Assembly (NCBI GenBank): GCA_028554795.2
Contig: CM068826.1
Span: 103,046,346-103,110,345 of the forward strand
Source: Sinohyriopsis cumingii
Taxonomy: Eukaryota > Mollusca > Bivalvia > Unionida > Unionidae
Reading direction: 5' to 3'
Length of the DNA stretch: 64,000 bases
Part shown: positions 41,180-51,703 of the stretch, one piece after another
How positions within the stretch are numbered: position 1 is the first letter of the stretch
Layout: each line of letters begins with the position of its first letter
The notes under the pieces: generated by a model
The model's database searches: none
Told to the model about the DNA's origin: nothing
Seen by the model: only the letters and a program-made list of their open reading frames with translations
Made by a program: the position numbers and the translations under genes

Positions 41180-42112
41180 TTACGAGTCGTGAGAGAACCG
41201 GTTTCGAAAATGGAGTTTCACCGTGACTTTTCCTTTGGTGAATGGAATATTTTGTCCCAGATCTCCTTTTATAGCAATGTTGACCGTGTCCAAATAAGAC
41301 TTACTGACAGGCAAATAGTGAGGATGTACAAATTCGCGGTGAACGTGGTAAGTGTTTCCACCTTCCTCGTCAGCGTTCGTGGCAGAATCCATTTTGAAAG
41401 GAATGACACGCAGTAACGGCACAGAGGTGTGTCCCACCACGTTGTACTCCACCACATCGTAGTACACAAACATCAAATTCAGTCTTTGGTTCAGTTCTAT
41501 CGGGGCACGAAATAACTTGCTAAAAGACTCGTTGTCGTAAATGATTGGTAATTCCTTTTTCTTGAGCATGGCCTTTCTCATGTCCATGTCTCCGCCCAAC
41601 ATGTCAAACAATTCAGGACAAAATAAAATGGACACGATTTTACTCCCGTCAAATTTCATCAAGAAGCGACGAGCTGCTTTGTGGTATTCCATGGTGACAC
41701 TTTTTTTGACACTTTCCAAAGCTTTCAGAAACACGACATTAAACCTGGAGGTTATGGTGCTCACCAAATGTTGACCACTAAAATAATAGCCTGGGGGAAC
41801 GAACAAGTGATAGGTGGTGTACTTTTGATTTTTTGTGACAGGGGTTTTCTTGTCATATTTGCCATAGGTATCCAAGTACTGTTGCAATTGTTCGTAATGA
41901 ACTTCCACATCAAAAAATTTTTGATTGGGAAGAACACTGAGGACTTGAGTCGGGTGAATGATTTCTACTAAAGCCACTTCCCAATGGACTTCGTGATCTA
42001 ATGGGATGGTCTGAGGTAATTTGGCCGTGTAACAGCACAACGTGTTCTTGGGAAACACCTCCAAGGAACTGTCACTGGGTAAGGTTAAGTAAAATTGGTT
42101 TTGGTGACTCAT
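41180..42112 (-). CDS. Penton / minor capsid protein (310 aa)
   Basis: The frame is intact. The start MSHQNQFYLTLPSDSSLEVF, followed by FPKNTLCCYTAKLPQTIPLD and WEVALVEI, is the signature of the Polinton PY protein, now viewed as the single-jelly-roll penton at capsid vertices. The middle contains PPGYYFSGQHL, and the C-terminal KGKVTVKLHFRNRF also fits. Its ATG overlaps the stop of the upstream membrane-protein gene (ATGA), as in compact viral gene blocks. It is one of the few core genes with no visible defect. Confidence 0.88.
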   Translation of the reverse strand: MSHQNQFYLTLPSDSSLEVFPKNTLCCYTAKLPQTIPLDHEVHWEVALVEIIHPTQVLSVLPNQKFFDVEVHYEQLQQYLDTYGKYDKKTPVTKNQKYTTYHLFVPPGYYFSGQHLVSTITSRFNVVFLKALESVKKSVTMEYHKAARRFLMKFDGSKIVSILFCPELFDMLGGDMDMRKAMLKKKELPIIYDNESFSKLFRAPIELNQRLNLMFVYYDVVEYNVVGHTSVPLLRVIPFKMDSATNADEEGGNTYHVHREFVHPHYLPVSKSYLDTVNIAIKGDLGQNIPFTKGKVTVKLHFRNRFSHDS

Positions 42113-42519
42113 AATTCCAGAGTTCTGTGGCTGTCCGTGGGGTTACTGGACGTCAGAGGAGTGTCTCCGCCCAAAATAGGGTTGTTGTTGTTATTGGAGT
42201 GGTGACTGACACTGGCACTGGACACAAGGTTCCCCTGGTTCCCGTTCGAGGAGAATTTCAGGGAGGGATTGGGAAGCAGGTAACCGATGCAACTGCTCAA
42301 TAAAATGGTTCACAGTTGTTTGTCTCCTTGTTGCAAACTCAAATTGGCAATGGCTGCCCCGATGACACAATACACCACGAAGATTTGGCAGAAAAAGACT
42401 ATTTGCGTTTTAGGCACACGTTCTCCACACCACACCCACAAGGGTTGTTTTTTTAAATCTTGCAGAGAAGAACTGGATGAAGGAGTGGTCGACGTAGCTG
42501 CGTCTGTGTGAAAGGGCAT
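42109..42519 (-). pseudogene. Small Polinton membrane protein, one in-frame TGA
   Basis: From ATG 42,519 the product has a hydrophobic segment (IVFFCQIFVVYCVIGAAIAN, about residues 38-57). After a TGA at 42,310-42,312 the same frame continues with SSCIGYLLPNPSLK and an Asn/Ser-rich tail. I recall a conserved GYLLPNP protein from other Polintons; its function is not known, but a virion membrane or scaffold role is possible. The replaced residue is probably Trp. The stop overlaps the penton start. Confidence 0.7.
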
Positions 42520-42524
42520 GATGG

Positions 42525-43635
42525 TCACTTCTTTTTATAGTTGATGACTTGCGAAGCGTCGATCCAAGAATCAAAACTGGGTGGATATCCTTTCCAACGT
42601 ACTTTGACTTCTTTGACACGTCGTTTACCTACTTTACGGGTTCTGCGTTCGAGAATGCTTTCGATGTCGTACACGTCGCCTTCATTTTTGGTGACACGTT
42701 GTAACTCGGGCAAACAAAACGTTCCTTTGAGCACTTCTCCGTTCATGTCTTCCAATTTATAGACGGCAGGATCACGGCCATGCACTCGTCCAGTGACGCG
42801 AAACAATTCGGTCGTCCAGTTAGGTAAGTAACCTTTGTCGAAAGTGCGTTTGGTTTTGCCAATGCGCACCCAATCTCCTACGGTCAACACTCCACTTTTC
42901 TTGGGGGCAGCCCTCGTCGGGGACGTACCAAACAGGCGCTCAAACAAAAGCACTTCGTTCTCGGGAGTCACTTCTTGCGGGGCACGTCCGATGCTTCGAT
43001 GGTAAGATTGGTTGTACGCTTGCACCAGGTGCGGTAAGATGTCGACGTACTTCAGAGTGTGGTGATGCGTAAAATATTTCCACATGCGTTCTTTCAAAGT
43101 GCGTTGAAAACGTTCCTCGATGCTGGCTTTGGTTTCGGGATTCTCGGTGGTAAAAAAAATGAATGTCACGTTTCTTTAATTCTTTTTGGAAAGCTTGGTT
43201 CAGAAATTCGGTGCCTTTGTCCGTTTGCCATCGAAGAGGGTGACGACCGCTTTGTTTCAACACCCGTTGCAGGGCTCGCACTAACTCGGTGCTCGATTTG
43301 GAAGTCAATGCTACGACCCAGGAAAATTTGGAAAAGGCGTCGATGACACAAAACAAATATCTGTAGCCACGATTGTAGCTGGCCAAATGAGAGACATCGG
43401 CTAAATCGGCTTGCCATTGATGATCGATGCCTTCCACTCGGGTGCGACTTCTGGAAAACTTGCGTCGAATGGGTTTGTGTAAAGTGTAGGTAGCTTGTTC
43501 TTGTAACCATCGTTGCACTTGAGGTAAACGGAGACTTTTCAGTCGAGTTTTGGCAGCACGATACAATTTTTGAACTCCTGCGTAACCTGCAGGATGGGAG
43601 GGATCGTAGTAAATGCTGGCTAACACTTTTTCCAT
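42525..43635 (-). pseudogene. INT: Retroviral-type integrase with C-terminal chromodomain, frameshifted
   Basis: ATG 43,635 begins MEKVLASIYYDPSHPAGYAG. The DDE core is visible as WQADLADV (first Asp, about 43,410), WQTDKGTEF (second Asp, about 43,220) and NPETKASIEERF (Glu, about 43,120). The frame changes between the second Asp and the Glu, at an A8 run on the plus strand (43,152-43,159). The C-terminus holds YDIESILERR and VRWKGYPPSFDSWI, a chromodomain that may steer insertion by reading histone marks. Integrases of this type insert Polintons and make 6-bp duplications, matching CACGTA. The homopolymer position means a sequencing error cannot be excluded. Confidence 0.9.
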
Positions 43636-43649
43636 TTTGTGTTTGTGTG

Positions 43650-44267
43650 TTAATACGGCACCCACTCTTGGAAGATGCTACTCTTTTTCTCTTGGGGTAC
43701 TTTCTTGGATTGCAATGCTTTGCGTGTGCGACCAGCAATAGGTGTCGCAGAGGAGGATGTCGGAACAGGGGATATCGGTTCTTGTTTCACTTCTGTCTTC
43801 ACTTCTGTCTTCACTTTCTTTTTCTCTTGTGATGAAGAAGGGGTGGTCATCATCTTTTTAATCCATCCAATTCTGGAGGTAGGTGGTGTTGTTAACTTGC
43901 GTACTTTTTCTGGTGGAGTTTGAAACCCTTCCTCTTCTTTTTCTGTCTTGGTCACTGGTAGTGGTGGTACTAGTGATGGTGCTGGACTTTTCATCAAGGT
44001 CTTAAAATCTTTCAGAGTGGGTAGAGCTGTTTCGTCTAAAGCTTTCTGGTGAAAGAGTTGTAATCGTTGCAAGAGTTGACCGTACTTTTGCGATTTTTCT
44101 GTTTCGGACAAATCTTGGCGATCCATCAAGGACTGCAATTCGTATTGTAACTGGGACATTTCGTTCAAATGGGGATTAGGAGGTAAATGCGGGGTGCGTT
44201 GTTCTTGCCAAGGATGGTATTCCATCCATCGTTTGTAAGGCACTAAAGCTAGTTTTCGTCCTTCCAT
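43650..44267 (-). CDS. Conserved Polinton protein of unknown function (205 aa)
   Basis: An intact frame begins MEGRKLALVPYKRWMEYHPW. A predicted helical region (SQLQYELQSLMDRQDLSETE, about 38-75) is followed by a low-complexity Pro/Thr/Lys-rich half with PTSRIGWIKK near 130. M-x-x-RK-x-x-LVP openings with a helical D-L-x-E-x-E-K segment occur in Polinton genes next to the integrase, as far as I recall. A virion core or scaffold role would be a guess. Confidence 0.6.
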   Translation of the reverse strand: MEGRKLALVPYKRWMEYHPWQEQRTPHLPPNPHLNEMSQLQYELQSLMDRQDLSETEKSQKYGQLLQRLQLFHQKALDETALPTLKDFKTLMKSPAPSLVPPLPVTKTEKEEEGFQTPPEKVRKLTTPPTSRIGWIKKMMTTPSSSQEKKKVKTEVKTEVKQEPISPVPTSSSATPIAGRTRKALQSKKVPQEKKSSIFQEWVPY

Positions 44268-44316
44268 GGGGTTGTCAAGGGTCGATTCTGAGATCTTGGG
44301 ACTTCAGAGGGCCTTT

Positions 44317-44721
44317 TTATCTTGCTCCCATCAGTCCTCCCAACATGGTTCCCAAGACTCCTTTCAGTAAGGGACCTAACAAGAGGGGTAAAATGCCTCC
44401 ACGATGGACCAACATCTTCTTCTTTTGACGAAGGGGTTTTTTCTTTTGAACCATTTGGCGAAGAACGTGACGATGTTTGCCTAAGCATTGTTTCTGGTGT
44501 TTGGACAAAAGGATCGTACCTTTCAAGACGTTCAAACAACATTCGCACACGGTATCGGTGACCTCTTTGGAAGCTGATTGGATGAGTTTTTTTCGTAGGG
44601 GTGGAGAAGCTTTGGACAGGACAGATAACATGTCCCCATGTTTGACTAAACGTGGAGGCAGTCCTTTCCTTTGCTTTCCTTGGGGTTGTTTAGAAGAGGG
44701 ATGTTTTCTGGAGGGTGACAT
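44317..44721 (-). CDS. pX/PX2-like basic Polinton protein (about 134 aa)
   Basis: From ATG 44,721 the product is Lys/Arg-rich with LSKASPPLRKKLIQSASKEV, then VCECCLNVLKGTILLS and KKKMLVHRGGILPLLLGPLL near the end, closing with a Gly/Leu hydrophobic stretch. I recall the combination of a CEC--N-L-G block, basic middle and RGGxLPxLLxP terminus as widespread in animal Polintons; it recalls adenovirus pX/mu, a DNA-condensing core peptide. The frame is intact. A TATA-like TATAAAAAA lies at 44,767-44,775. Confidence 0.7.
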   Translation of the reverse strand: MSPSRKHPSSKQPQGKQRKGLPPRLVKHGDMLSVLSKASPPLRKKLIQSASKEVTDTVCECCLNVLKGTILLSKHQKQCLGKHRHVLRQMVQKKKPLRQKKKMLVHRGGILPLLLGPLLKGVLGTMLGGLMGAR

Positions 44722-44769
44722 CTTCAGGAGCACCAAAACACTGATACCCTACTTGGTCACACACCTTTT

Positions 44770-45729
44770 TTATACTGGAACGCGTCGCCACTGATTGTCT
44801 TTACGTCGCATCAACTTCAGGACAGGCATGACACGTCGTGCAGGGGTACGTAACGGACTAAATCGAGCCAGTTCTTGCTTGGACAAATCCAGTAAACTTT
44901 GTAACATGCCCGATCTTTCTTGGACTTTGATTTTGGGAGAAGGTACTTTGTGAGCAGCAGCCACTACCACTAAATTTGAGGGTCCTGCCACTGGGGAAGT
45001 TCTTGGGGTCATCAACGGAGAAGTTCTTGGTGTGATCAACGTCTCCAAGTACTCTTCAGTTCTTGGTGTCATCAACGGAGCAGTGGATGAACTTGAGGCT
45101 GCCGGAGACGCAGTCACCGCTGTGGCAGGTCGTGGTTTGCGAGTGTAAGGTTGCGTCCTGGCCGAAGTGCCTCTGTTGCGACTAGTTTTCTTCTGTGGAC
45201 TTTTCTTTTTCTGGGGGCTTTTTCTCTGTTTCTTTTTCTGGGGGCTTCTTTTCTTTTTCCGGGGTGGTGTCTGGTAAGAGGAGGGTCCCGCCACTGGAGA
45301 AGTTCTTGGAGACACGGGTCTCCTTGGAGACCTGGTCTTTTTCTTCTTCTTGGAGCTTCGTTTGACTTTTTTCTTGGGGAGAACTTTAGGGGCATTAGGA
45401 TCCCATCTTAAGAGAGAGCGAATGATGACCCCTCCTAGAGTACCGCTCCCTCCAGGTTTCAAAATGATTTGTTTTTTGGTTTGAGTGTCGATGCGGGGAT
45501 CGGCCAGTTAGGTCAAAGCGACATTGTTTCGATCAAAAAAGCGTTTGGTTTGATGAGGAATCTGAATGATCCCTTGTAGTAATTGACGTGCCGTCACCGT
45601 GAACCATCGTAAGACTTCTTTGAGACTAGCTTCTAAGACACGAGCTCGTGTTTGTGGATTTTTTTCTCGACTGATGCCATACAAGGCACGAATCAATTTG
45701 ACGGGAAGATGCGACTGAAGGGACGTCAT
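44770..45729 (-). pseudogene. Basic core-like protein with one in-frame TAA
   Basis: From ATG 45,729: MTSLQSHLPVKLIRALYGIS, then RWFTVTARQLLQGIIQIP. TAA at 45,508-45,510 interrupts the frame, which continues without shift into KPGGSGTLGGVIIRSLLRWD and a long Lys/Arg/Ser/Pro region with repeated SPRR, SPQKKK and TPRTSP motifs resembling histone H1 tails. It ends in a helical QSLLDLSKQELARFSPLR segment. The composition suggests a DNA-condensing virion core protein, like adenovirus pVII/pV by analogy only. A TATA box (TATAAAAA) lies near 45,770-45,778. Confidence 0.7.
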
Positions 45730-45816
45730 GTTCAAAATGTGTGTGAGACAGACGAAAAGTGTCTGAGGTTTTTATAGATTTTTTGTGGAATGAAGTTAAG
45801 TCGAGGACGGAGACAT

Positions 45817-46522
45817 TTACAGGACAGGCCCTCCGTCTTGGCACCAGTGGTGAAACAAGTGGGTACGAAATCGCAAATCATCGGGGTCGTAGGTTTCAAA
45901 TCGACAAGTAAATAGGCGTGTGGAGTTTGAGTGGCATCGTCGTACGCCTGGTCAGCCAAGGTGTCCCTAACTGTTTGGCTAAGACTTGCACTTGCGATTT
46001 ATCTCGAGGGCTTTTAAACAAGACCACGTAATGCGCATTGAGACTGATGGTGCGATGGGCTTTACTTTGTTGAAAGAAATTTTGAGTGATGTAAACGACA
46101 CTGGCATTACGATGATGCCCTTTGCCCGTGAACCACAGTTTAATTTCTTCTTCGTCTTCTCCTAACATGTCGTCAAAAATGACCAAATGGGTTTGACGGG
46201 AGTCAGAGACGATTCCGTCGTCTTCTTTAGGAATGCCTTTCACAAACACGATGGAATCGCCTTGACTTTCTCGCAAGAGGCTGTACGCCGATTGCCACTC
46301 TTTGTAACACCACACGATGCGCTGAGGTGGACGATCGATCAAATGATGTTTATGTTCGATCAAGCGTTTGACGAATTCGGTTTTGCCTGAACCGCTAGGT
46401 CCAGCAATGAGCATGTTAAAGGGATGGCGAAGATGCAAAGCCTCCCAACTGGCACGATCTAAGTGTTCGTCGATGACTTTGACAGTGGAGGAAGAGGGAG
46501 TAGAGACAGCAGAGGTAGCCAT
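45817..46522 (-). pseudogene. ATP: FtsK/HerA-type packaging ATPase, two frameshifts
   Basis: MATSAVSTPSSSTVKVIDEH starts a frame with Walker A GPSGSGKT (about residues 42-49), Walker B HLVIFDDML (about 111-119) and the conserved VVYITQNFF strand. This is the Polinton A32-like ATPase that pumps DNA into capsids. The frame changes near 45,960 and again near the G4 run at 45,883-45,886; the expected C-terminal frame ends at TAA 45,817-45,819. A TATA-like element lies at about 46,568-46,577. Confidence 0.9.
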
Positions 46523-46583
46523 AGTGTGAGGAATGTCACTTATGACACGAAAACAAACAAGACGAGAGTTTATATACTTTTTT

Positions 46584-46605
46584 CAGGACACGTTTATTGA
46601 ATGTT
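46584..46605 (-). terminator. Poly(A) signal after the small membrane protein gene
   Basis: The minus strand reads CATTCAATAAACGTG directly after the stop at 46,606, a conventional AATAAA. Exact position within this interval is approximate. Confidence 0.5.
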
Positions 46606-46951
46606 TTAAACATGAATATGAAAGACAAAAATACATAAAAGCCAAAGACTTAAGTATAACGATAAAAGGCACATGATAACCATCAACGTGGAATAAAAAC
46701 AAGTGTCTGTACAACATGTTTTGGGTAATGTTCTGACCAGTTCTATAGGGGGTAAGGTCACACAAGTGTCCTCCCGAAAGGGTCTTTCGGGGATGTCCAC
46801 GACAGTCCCGTCCTGGGTGATGGGTTCTTCTGGTATTGTCACTAACACAGGTTGAAAAGTCGCAAGGCTCACAATCGCATTCCACTTCAGAAGCCCCACA
46901 CTTGAATTGTGCCTTTCTAAACTTGTTTTGTGTTTCTCTGAAAGTATTCAT
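46606..46951 (-). pseudogene. Small Cys-rich protein with C-terminal membrane segment, frameshifted
   Basis: ATG 46,951 opens MNTFRETQNKFRKAQFKCGA with clustered Cys (VECDCEPCDFSTC). After about 38 codons the adjacent frame takes over as IPEEPITQDGTVVDIPERPF and a strongly hydrophobic end (TLMVIMCLLSLYLSLWLLCI), a probable membrane anchor. The two parts complement each other, so one indel near 46,840 is likely. It lies 32 nt after the polymerase stop. Function unknown. Confidence 0.5.
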
Positions 46952-46983
46952 CTTGTTCGCTTGGTCTTGGTAGTCACAATGAA

Positions 46984-49900
46984 CTATCGATCTTGCCTAG
47001 GGTTCCTTTTGATATACAGACCAATACCGGCGTGTCCATACGGCAAGGTGAAATGATTGGGAAGTCGCACTCGCTTCTGGTACACGATTTGATAGACTTT
47101 TTCCAAGGGTCGACTGACGATATGGTGAGTGGGTAAACGTACAATCTTGTTGGGTTGATAGGTGGTCACTTTAAAGTGTTCATCCTCTCCAGATTGCAAG
47201 GCTTCTTTCAATACCCCAAAGTTGACCACACGACTGGTACGATAATTCAGAGTCAATCCTTTCACTTTACACTTCGTGTGCACTTCTCCTTGTGGGTCCC
47301 GGTATTCGTAGCCGTAATTTTTTGGACCGCCACTGACGAAACTTAGAATCTTGTCGTCGGGATGCTCGTCTGTCCAGGCTCCTAAACGGTCTCCTTCGAT
47401 GTCAGGGTGCTGTTGACTCGGGTGATGGATTTAAATGCAACTGTCCGTGTCAAAGTACAGGACGCGTTCCGCTAACAGTTCTAAAGCTTCGTACAATTTT
47501 AAGCGAGCATGAGCTGTCACGTAAGCCGCAATGATGACATTTCCAAAAGGGTCGTCTTGTACAAAGTCCAGATCTTCTTCGTAATTGACCAAGATCCAAT
47601 CCTCGCGAACGACGTCCACGTGTTTCATGAATTTGGTTTTGTCGTGAATCATCTGAAAGTAGCGGTAAGGTTCTGTCAAATACTCCGTCTAGGGTAAACA
47701 CGGACGTTGTGCCATTTTACCCCACAAGCAATTTAACATCACTTTGGCAAACGATCGCCTGCCTTCGTTTTTCTCGATGTGATCTAAAGTAATGCCTTCT
47801 TGTGCCCAGTATTTCTCTTTGAATGTCTTTTGGTCTTCGGGAGTGTGACACCAGGAAGGATAGCCACTGGCTTCTTGTTTCAGTTTAAAAAAGGCATCCA
47901 CGTAGTCGGCGAAGATGCCTTTCTGACTGGGGTCACCCTTGTGGTATTGTTGTGTCTTGGGAAAGTGACAAATTTCGTATACTTCTAACAGTTGATATCC
48001 CATGTCCAGAGCTTTGAACAATTCTACGCTGACCCAGGTTCCCATCAAAGCCCGTTCTTCCTGGGTGTGCTGACAAGGCTGATCTTGGTTGCACGTTTCG
48101 GCACAAGTACGGCACAAAGGAAACATCAGTTTGCCTTGGCAATGCTGAGGTAAGACGGGATGGTACAAGTCCTTGGGAGGCAAAACTTTGCACTTGATCA
48201 AGCCTTCGTATTGTCGAATGTTTTTCAGGTCGATGTGTTCCGTGAACAATTGTGGGTGCCCTGCAGGAAAGCGACAATATTTGCACACGTAGGGATACAG
48301 CGAACACACGTCCAAGTATTTGATTTCTTCTCCTTTCTCTTCGTCGGCTTGGTACAGCAAACAGGTGGCATTGGTCCTTCCTCCGTACAAACTATCCCTC
48401 GGGTTCAGCGGGTCCATGAACTGGTAACTTTCCACGAGGCGTTTAAACTCGGGATCGGTTTTAAAACGGTGATAGTATTCGTGTTCCCACATTTCCACCA
48501 CTTGGTATCCTTGCTGGTGTAACTTTAGGCGTCGCTGACAAGTGGCCTGGTACAAGTCTTCCATGGTTCGTTGTAAAAACTGATTTTTAGTGCCACGGTC
48601 AGGGTAACAGACGGGACATCCGTGAAATAAGCAACCGTTAAACTCGTACACGATCTTGGGATTTTCTAAGTCCCAGCCATCGACTGAATGCGTTCCGATG
48701 GTCTTTTCGCCCCCTCCGTTGCGGGCATGCTGAATCCATTTGTCTTCCTTGTCGCACAAGTAATGTAACCAGCGTAGGGCTTTGACCGAGTATTGACGTT
48801 TGACAGAGTTGGTCGTTTGAGGACTGATGACAGCCACGGTGTTTTCAGGCATGAATCTTTGCCAGTACACTAAGGAACACGCTTTGGCAATGGTGCCAGC
48901 TTCTTTCAAAGGATCGACCCCTCCGTGTTCCATGAACAGTTCTCGAAATTTTCCACAGCAACGTCGTAAAATGTCCACGTCGGAACGACAATACTTTAAC
49001 ATTTCTTCCTGAAAGTCGAAAGGGTCCGAGGCGTGAGCCTGGTACCAAGCGTAGAAAGCTTCTCGTTGTTCGGTACGCATGTTGTCGGGGTCGTAATAGT
49101 GAGCCTCAGGCAAATGGGGTAGAACGGCATGTTGATTGGCTTCCGTATTGAAAAAGTGTGGAAAGTACCCTTTAGCCATTTCTGTCATTCCAAACGTTTT
49201 AGGCATTCGGCTCAAAGGCATGGCCAAGTAATTCATCGAATCTTTAAACTGTACTTGTCCCACTTGCATGAAAATGATTTTGGCTCCGTTCAAAGTCACT
49301 TTAGGACGCTCGGTGCCTTGTTCCGTATAGTATCTCAAAAGAAACTATCCATCGTATCCGGAGAAATTGTGAGCCATCACCGTGGCATGACGATGACAAT
49401 CTCCGTAACGTTCGATGTCCTCTTGGCTCCACGTCTTGTCGATGGGGTCTAAGACCCATTGGGCAAAATCGGCTAGCGTGTTCGGTCCCCGAAAGATTTT
49501 TTCACGTCCTCCAGGAATCTTGCTGCAGTGAGGGCAATGACTGAAGATAGGTTCTTGAATGCACTTCTCGCACGCTCGATGAGCCACGCAGAAATTAGGA
49601 ACGTGAATGCCAGTCTCTTGCATGCATTCGAAATCGAAAAAGATGAAATTGCCTTTCTTCTTGCGACCGTCCTCTTTCTCTGGTGGGGGCTGTTATTTTT
49701 GCATGTAGCATTGGTGTTCCAAGTCCACGATGTGGTGACAAATGTGACATTTTTTCTTTCCTGAACATACATGTGCCTTGGCACTGTTGGTACGTATGCC
49801 TTGTCCACACGTAGGGCACATTCTCAGCAGTTGACAAGCACTTTTCTGCTGTGAACCTTGCGTCTTCAGATGTTGTTGGTAATAGGTAGGGCTGACAAAC

Positions 49901-51046
49901 GTGCGCAGACAAGCTGGACAATGCACTCGTCCTTCGTTCAGACAGGGTGGAGAGGAAAAACATCCTGAGCATTTCGATCCGCAATGTTTGTGTTGTTCTC
50001 GATTTTTATAGCCATGGTCACATTTCTCACAGTAATAAGCATATCCCAGGAATTCGGTGATACTGGTAATGGTATCGAAATGGTCATCGTGATAATAGAC
50101 ATGAATGTATTTTCCATCTTTAAAGTCTTTCCCTCGAAACAACAGCGGCCCACGCATTTCTTGAGGGTGCACTTTCAAGCTGTAGCGTGGAGCTAGGACA
50201 TCTTGCAATGTTTGCATTTCATGAATGCCACAGGGTGTGTCTTTGGACAGGCCGGCTTGTTGCAACAGGAGTTCTGCTTCACTTCGTTGTTTGGCTCGGT
50301 CGGATCGTTGAATAGTTTTCCAGGCTCTTTTCCATTCTACCGTGTCGTTTTTGTTAGCATAGGTTCGTCCCACCACGATAGCCCTGGCTAAACACATCTG
50401 GCCTTGAGGGTTGTGAATTCGGACGAGACTCTTTTTGGTGCTGCGAACGTCGTTCACCAATAAGACTTTTTTTGCGGCCAGTCCCTTGAGGAGGAGAGAC
50501 GTGGGTCATGTCCAGCGTGGCTTTTCCATCGGTGATGTCAAACTGGTCATTGGATTGTTGCACGTGTTGAATCTTGTCCATGACTTTGGAAGGGGTCAAT
50601 TCTGCAGGGCTGCTAAACTCGATCCAAACAGGGGATTTCAAACCGTTGTGTTGTATGGAAAGTCTCAAGCGATCGTCTTCTTTGGGTTGACATTGTTGCT
50701 TGAGTGAGGTGAGCAAAGAATCCCACACGCCGGTGATGAACCCTTCTGCTTTCTGTAACGGTACTTCAACCTTGAAATCTTTAAACTTCACCGTGTATTT
50801 GTAAGCCGTGGTTCTAAATTTTCTAGAGGAGCGCCTTTCCGTCTCTCGAATGGAATAGTACTTTTCAGGGTTGACTGAGGGTGGTGAACTTTGTTTAGAG
50901 GGTTCGGATTCTGGTTCACTCATGTCCTCTTCAAAATCACTGGCATGAATTTGTGCCAAGACTTCAGCCCTAGTACGAGGCGATAGATCACGTTTCTGCC
51001 TCTTACTTTCTTCGTCTTTCTTCTCTAATGAATTGGATCCTTTCAT
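46984..51046 (-). pseudogene. POLB: Protein-primed DNA polymerase B, broken by one frameshift and four nonsense codons
   Basis: The gene spans about 1,350 codons. The N-terminal region (MKGSNSLEKKDEESKRQKRD, then YKYTVKFKDFKVEVPLQK) ends at a frameshift in a T7 run (50,467-50,473, plus strand). Then come a Cys/His-rich zinc-binding array (about 50,040-49,700), Exo I FIFFDFEC (about 49,640), Exo II HNFSGYDG (about 49,360), polymerase motif A YLDVCSLYP (about 48,310), motif B NCLWGK (about 47,735) and motif C YFDTDS (about 47,445). In-frame stops are TAA 49,693-49,695, TAG 49,345-49,347, TAG 47,689-47,691 and TAA 47,431-47,433. The enzyme would replicate the element from a protein primer at the inverted repeats. 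All catalytic motifs remain readable. Confidence 0.93.
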
Positions 51047-51079
51047 CTTGAGTGCAGAACGTCAAATGACTAAAGTTTA

Positions 51080-51130
51080 AACAGCATGGACTAATTTATA
51101 GTCATGGCAGACCAGCGTATATAAAAGGGT
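51080..51130. promoter_or_regulatory. Divergent promoter between polymerase and zinc-knuckle genes
   Basis: Plus-strand GTATATAAAAG (about 51,117-51,127) serves the zinc-knuckle gene. Minus-strand GACTATAAATTAG (about 51,091-51,103) serves the polymerase. The two start codons are 134 bp apart. Confidence 0.6.
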
Positions 51131-51180
51131 GTGTGTCTTGTCCTTTCACTATTCATTTCACTCTCAAGCCGAGCACAACG

Positions 51181-51624
51181 ATGGAAGAGACTAGCCAAAT
51201 CGAACGTTTCATCAGAGCTTTGCGAGGGGTCATTTGAAAAGTTTCTTCAGACCAGCCTCAGCCTTCGGACTACTCTCCTTCCTTTCGAGATAAAAGTGAA
51301 GATACTTGCTATATCTGTCAGAAGAAAGGGCATTGGTCTTCAGAGTGTCCAGACCGTCAAAAAAGAAAAACAGGGGTTAAAAGAGACAAAAGTCAAGATA
51401 CCTGTTATTATTGTCAAGAAAAAGGACATTGGTCTCCAGATTGCCCAAAAAAGAAACAAGAGGAGTCAGAAGAAGAGAGGGATTTTTCAGAGGAAGAAGA
51501 GGAGGAAGATAGCAGACAGGTGAAGAAAAAGAAACAGGAGAAGAAAAGAAGAAGGGAAGAAAGTGAGGAGGAAGAGGAGGAAAAGACTGTGACGGTGAAG
51601 AAATTTAAAAAACAGAGAGACTAA
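51181..51624 (+). pseudogene. Two-knuckle CCHC zinc protein, one in-frame TGA (147 codons)
   Basis: The plus-strand frame starts MEETSQIERFIRALRGVI, meets TGA at 51,235-51,237 (codon 19), and continues unshifted to TAA 51,622-51,624. Two CCHC knuckles are CYICQKKGHWSSEC and CYYCQEKGHWSPDC, separated by a basic linker. They are followed by alternating acidic (SEEERDFSEEEEEED) and basic (VKKKKQEKKRRR) runs. CCHC knuckles bind single-stranded nucleic acid and are typical of retroviral Gag; a knuckle protein is not part of the standard Polinton gene set as I know it. It has its own TATA box and an AATAAA near 51,706. The TGA is probably a nonsense mutation (CGA or similar); readthrough is the alternative. 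Confidence 0.7.
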
Positions 51625-51703
51625 ACAGTGAGACAGAATAAGTGAATGTACTTTTTAAAGTGCTCTGTTGTGAATTGTGAATTGGATTGTAACTATTTAT
51701 AAA

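Noticed and set aside
39995-51237. Reassigned stop codons or selenocysteine as explanation for the in-frame stops
   Set aside because: TAA, TAG and TGA all occur, other genes end normally with the same codons, and frameshifts coexist, so decay is simpler.
51230-51252. A 22-nt GT...AG intron removing the TGA in the zinc-knuckle gene
   Set aside because: Far too short for spliceosomal removal, and 22 nt would shift the frame of the knuckles.
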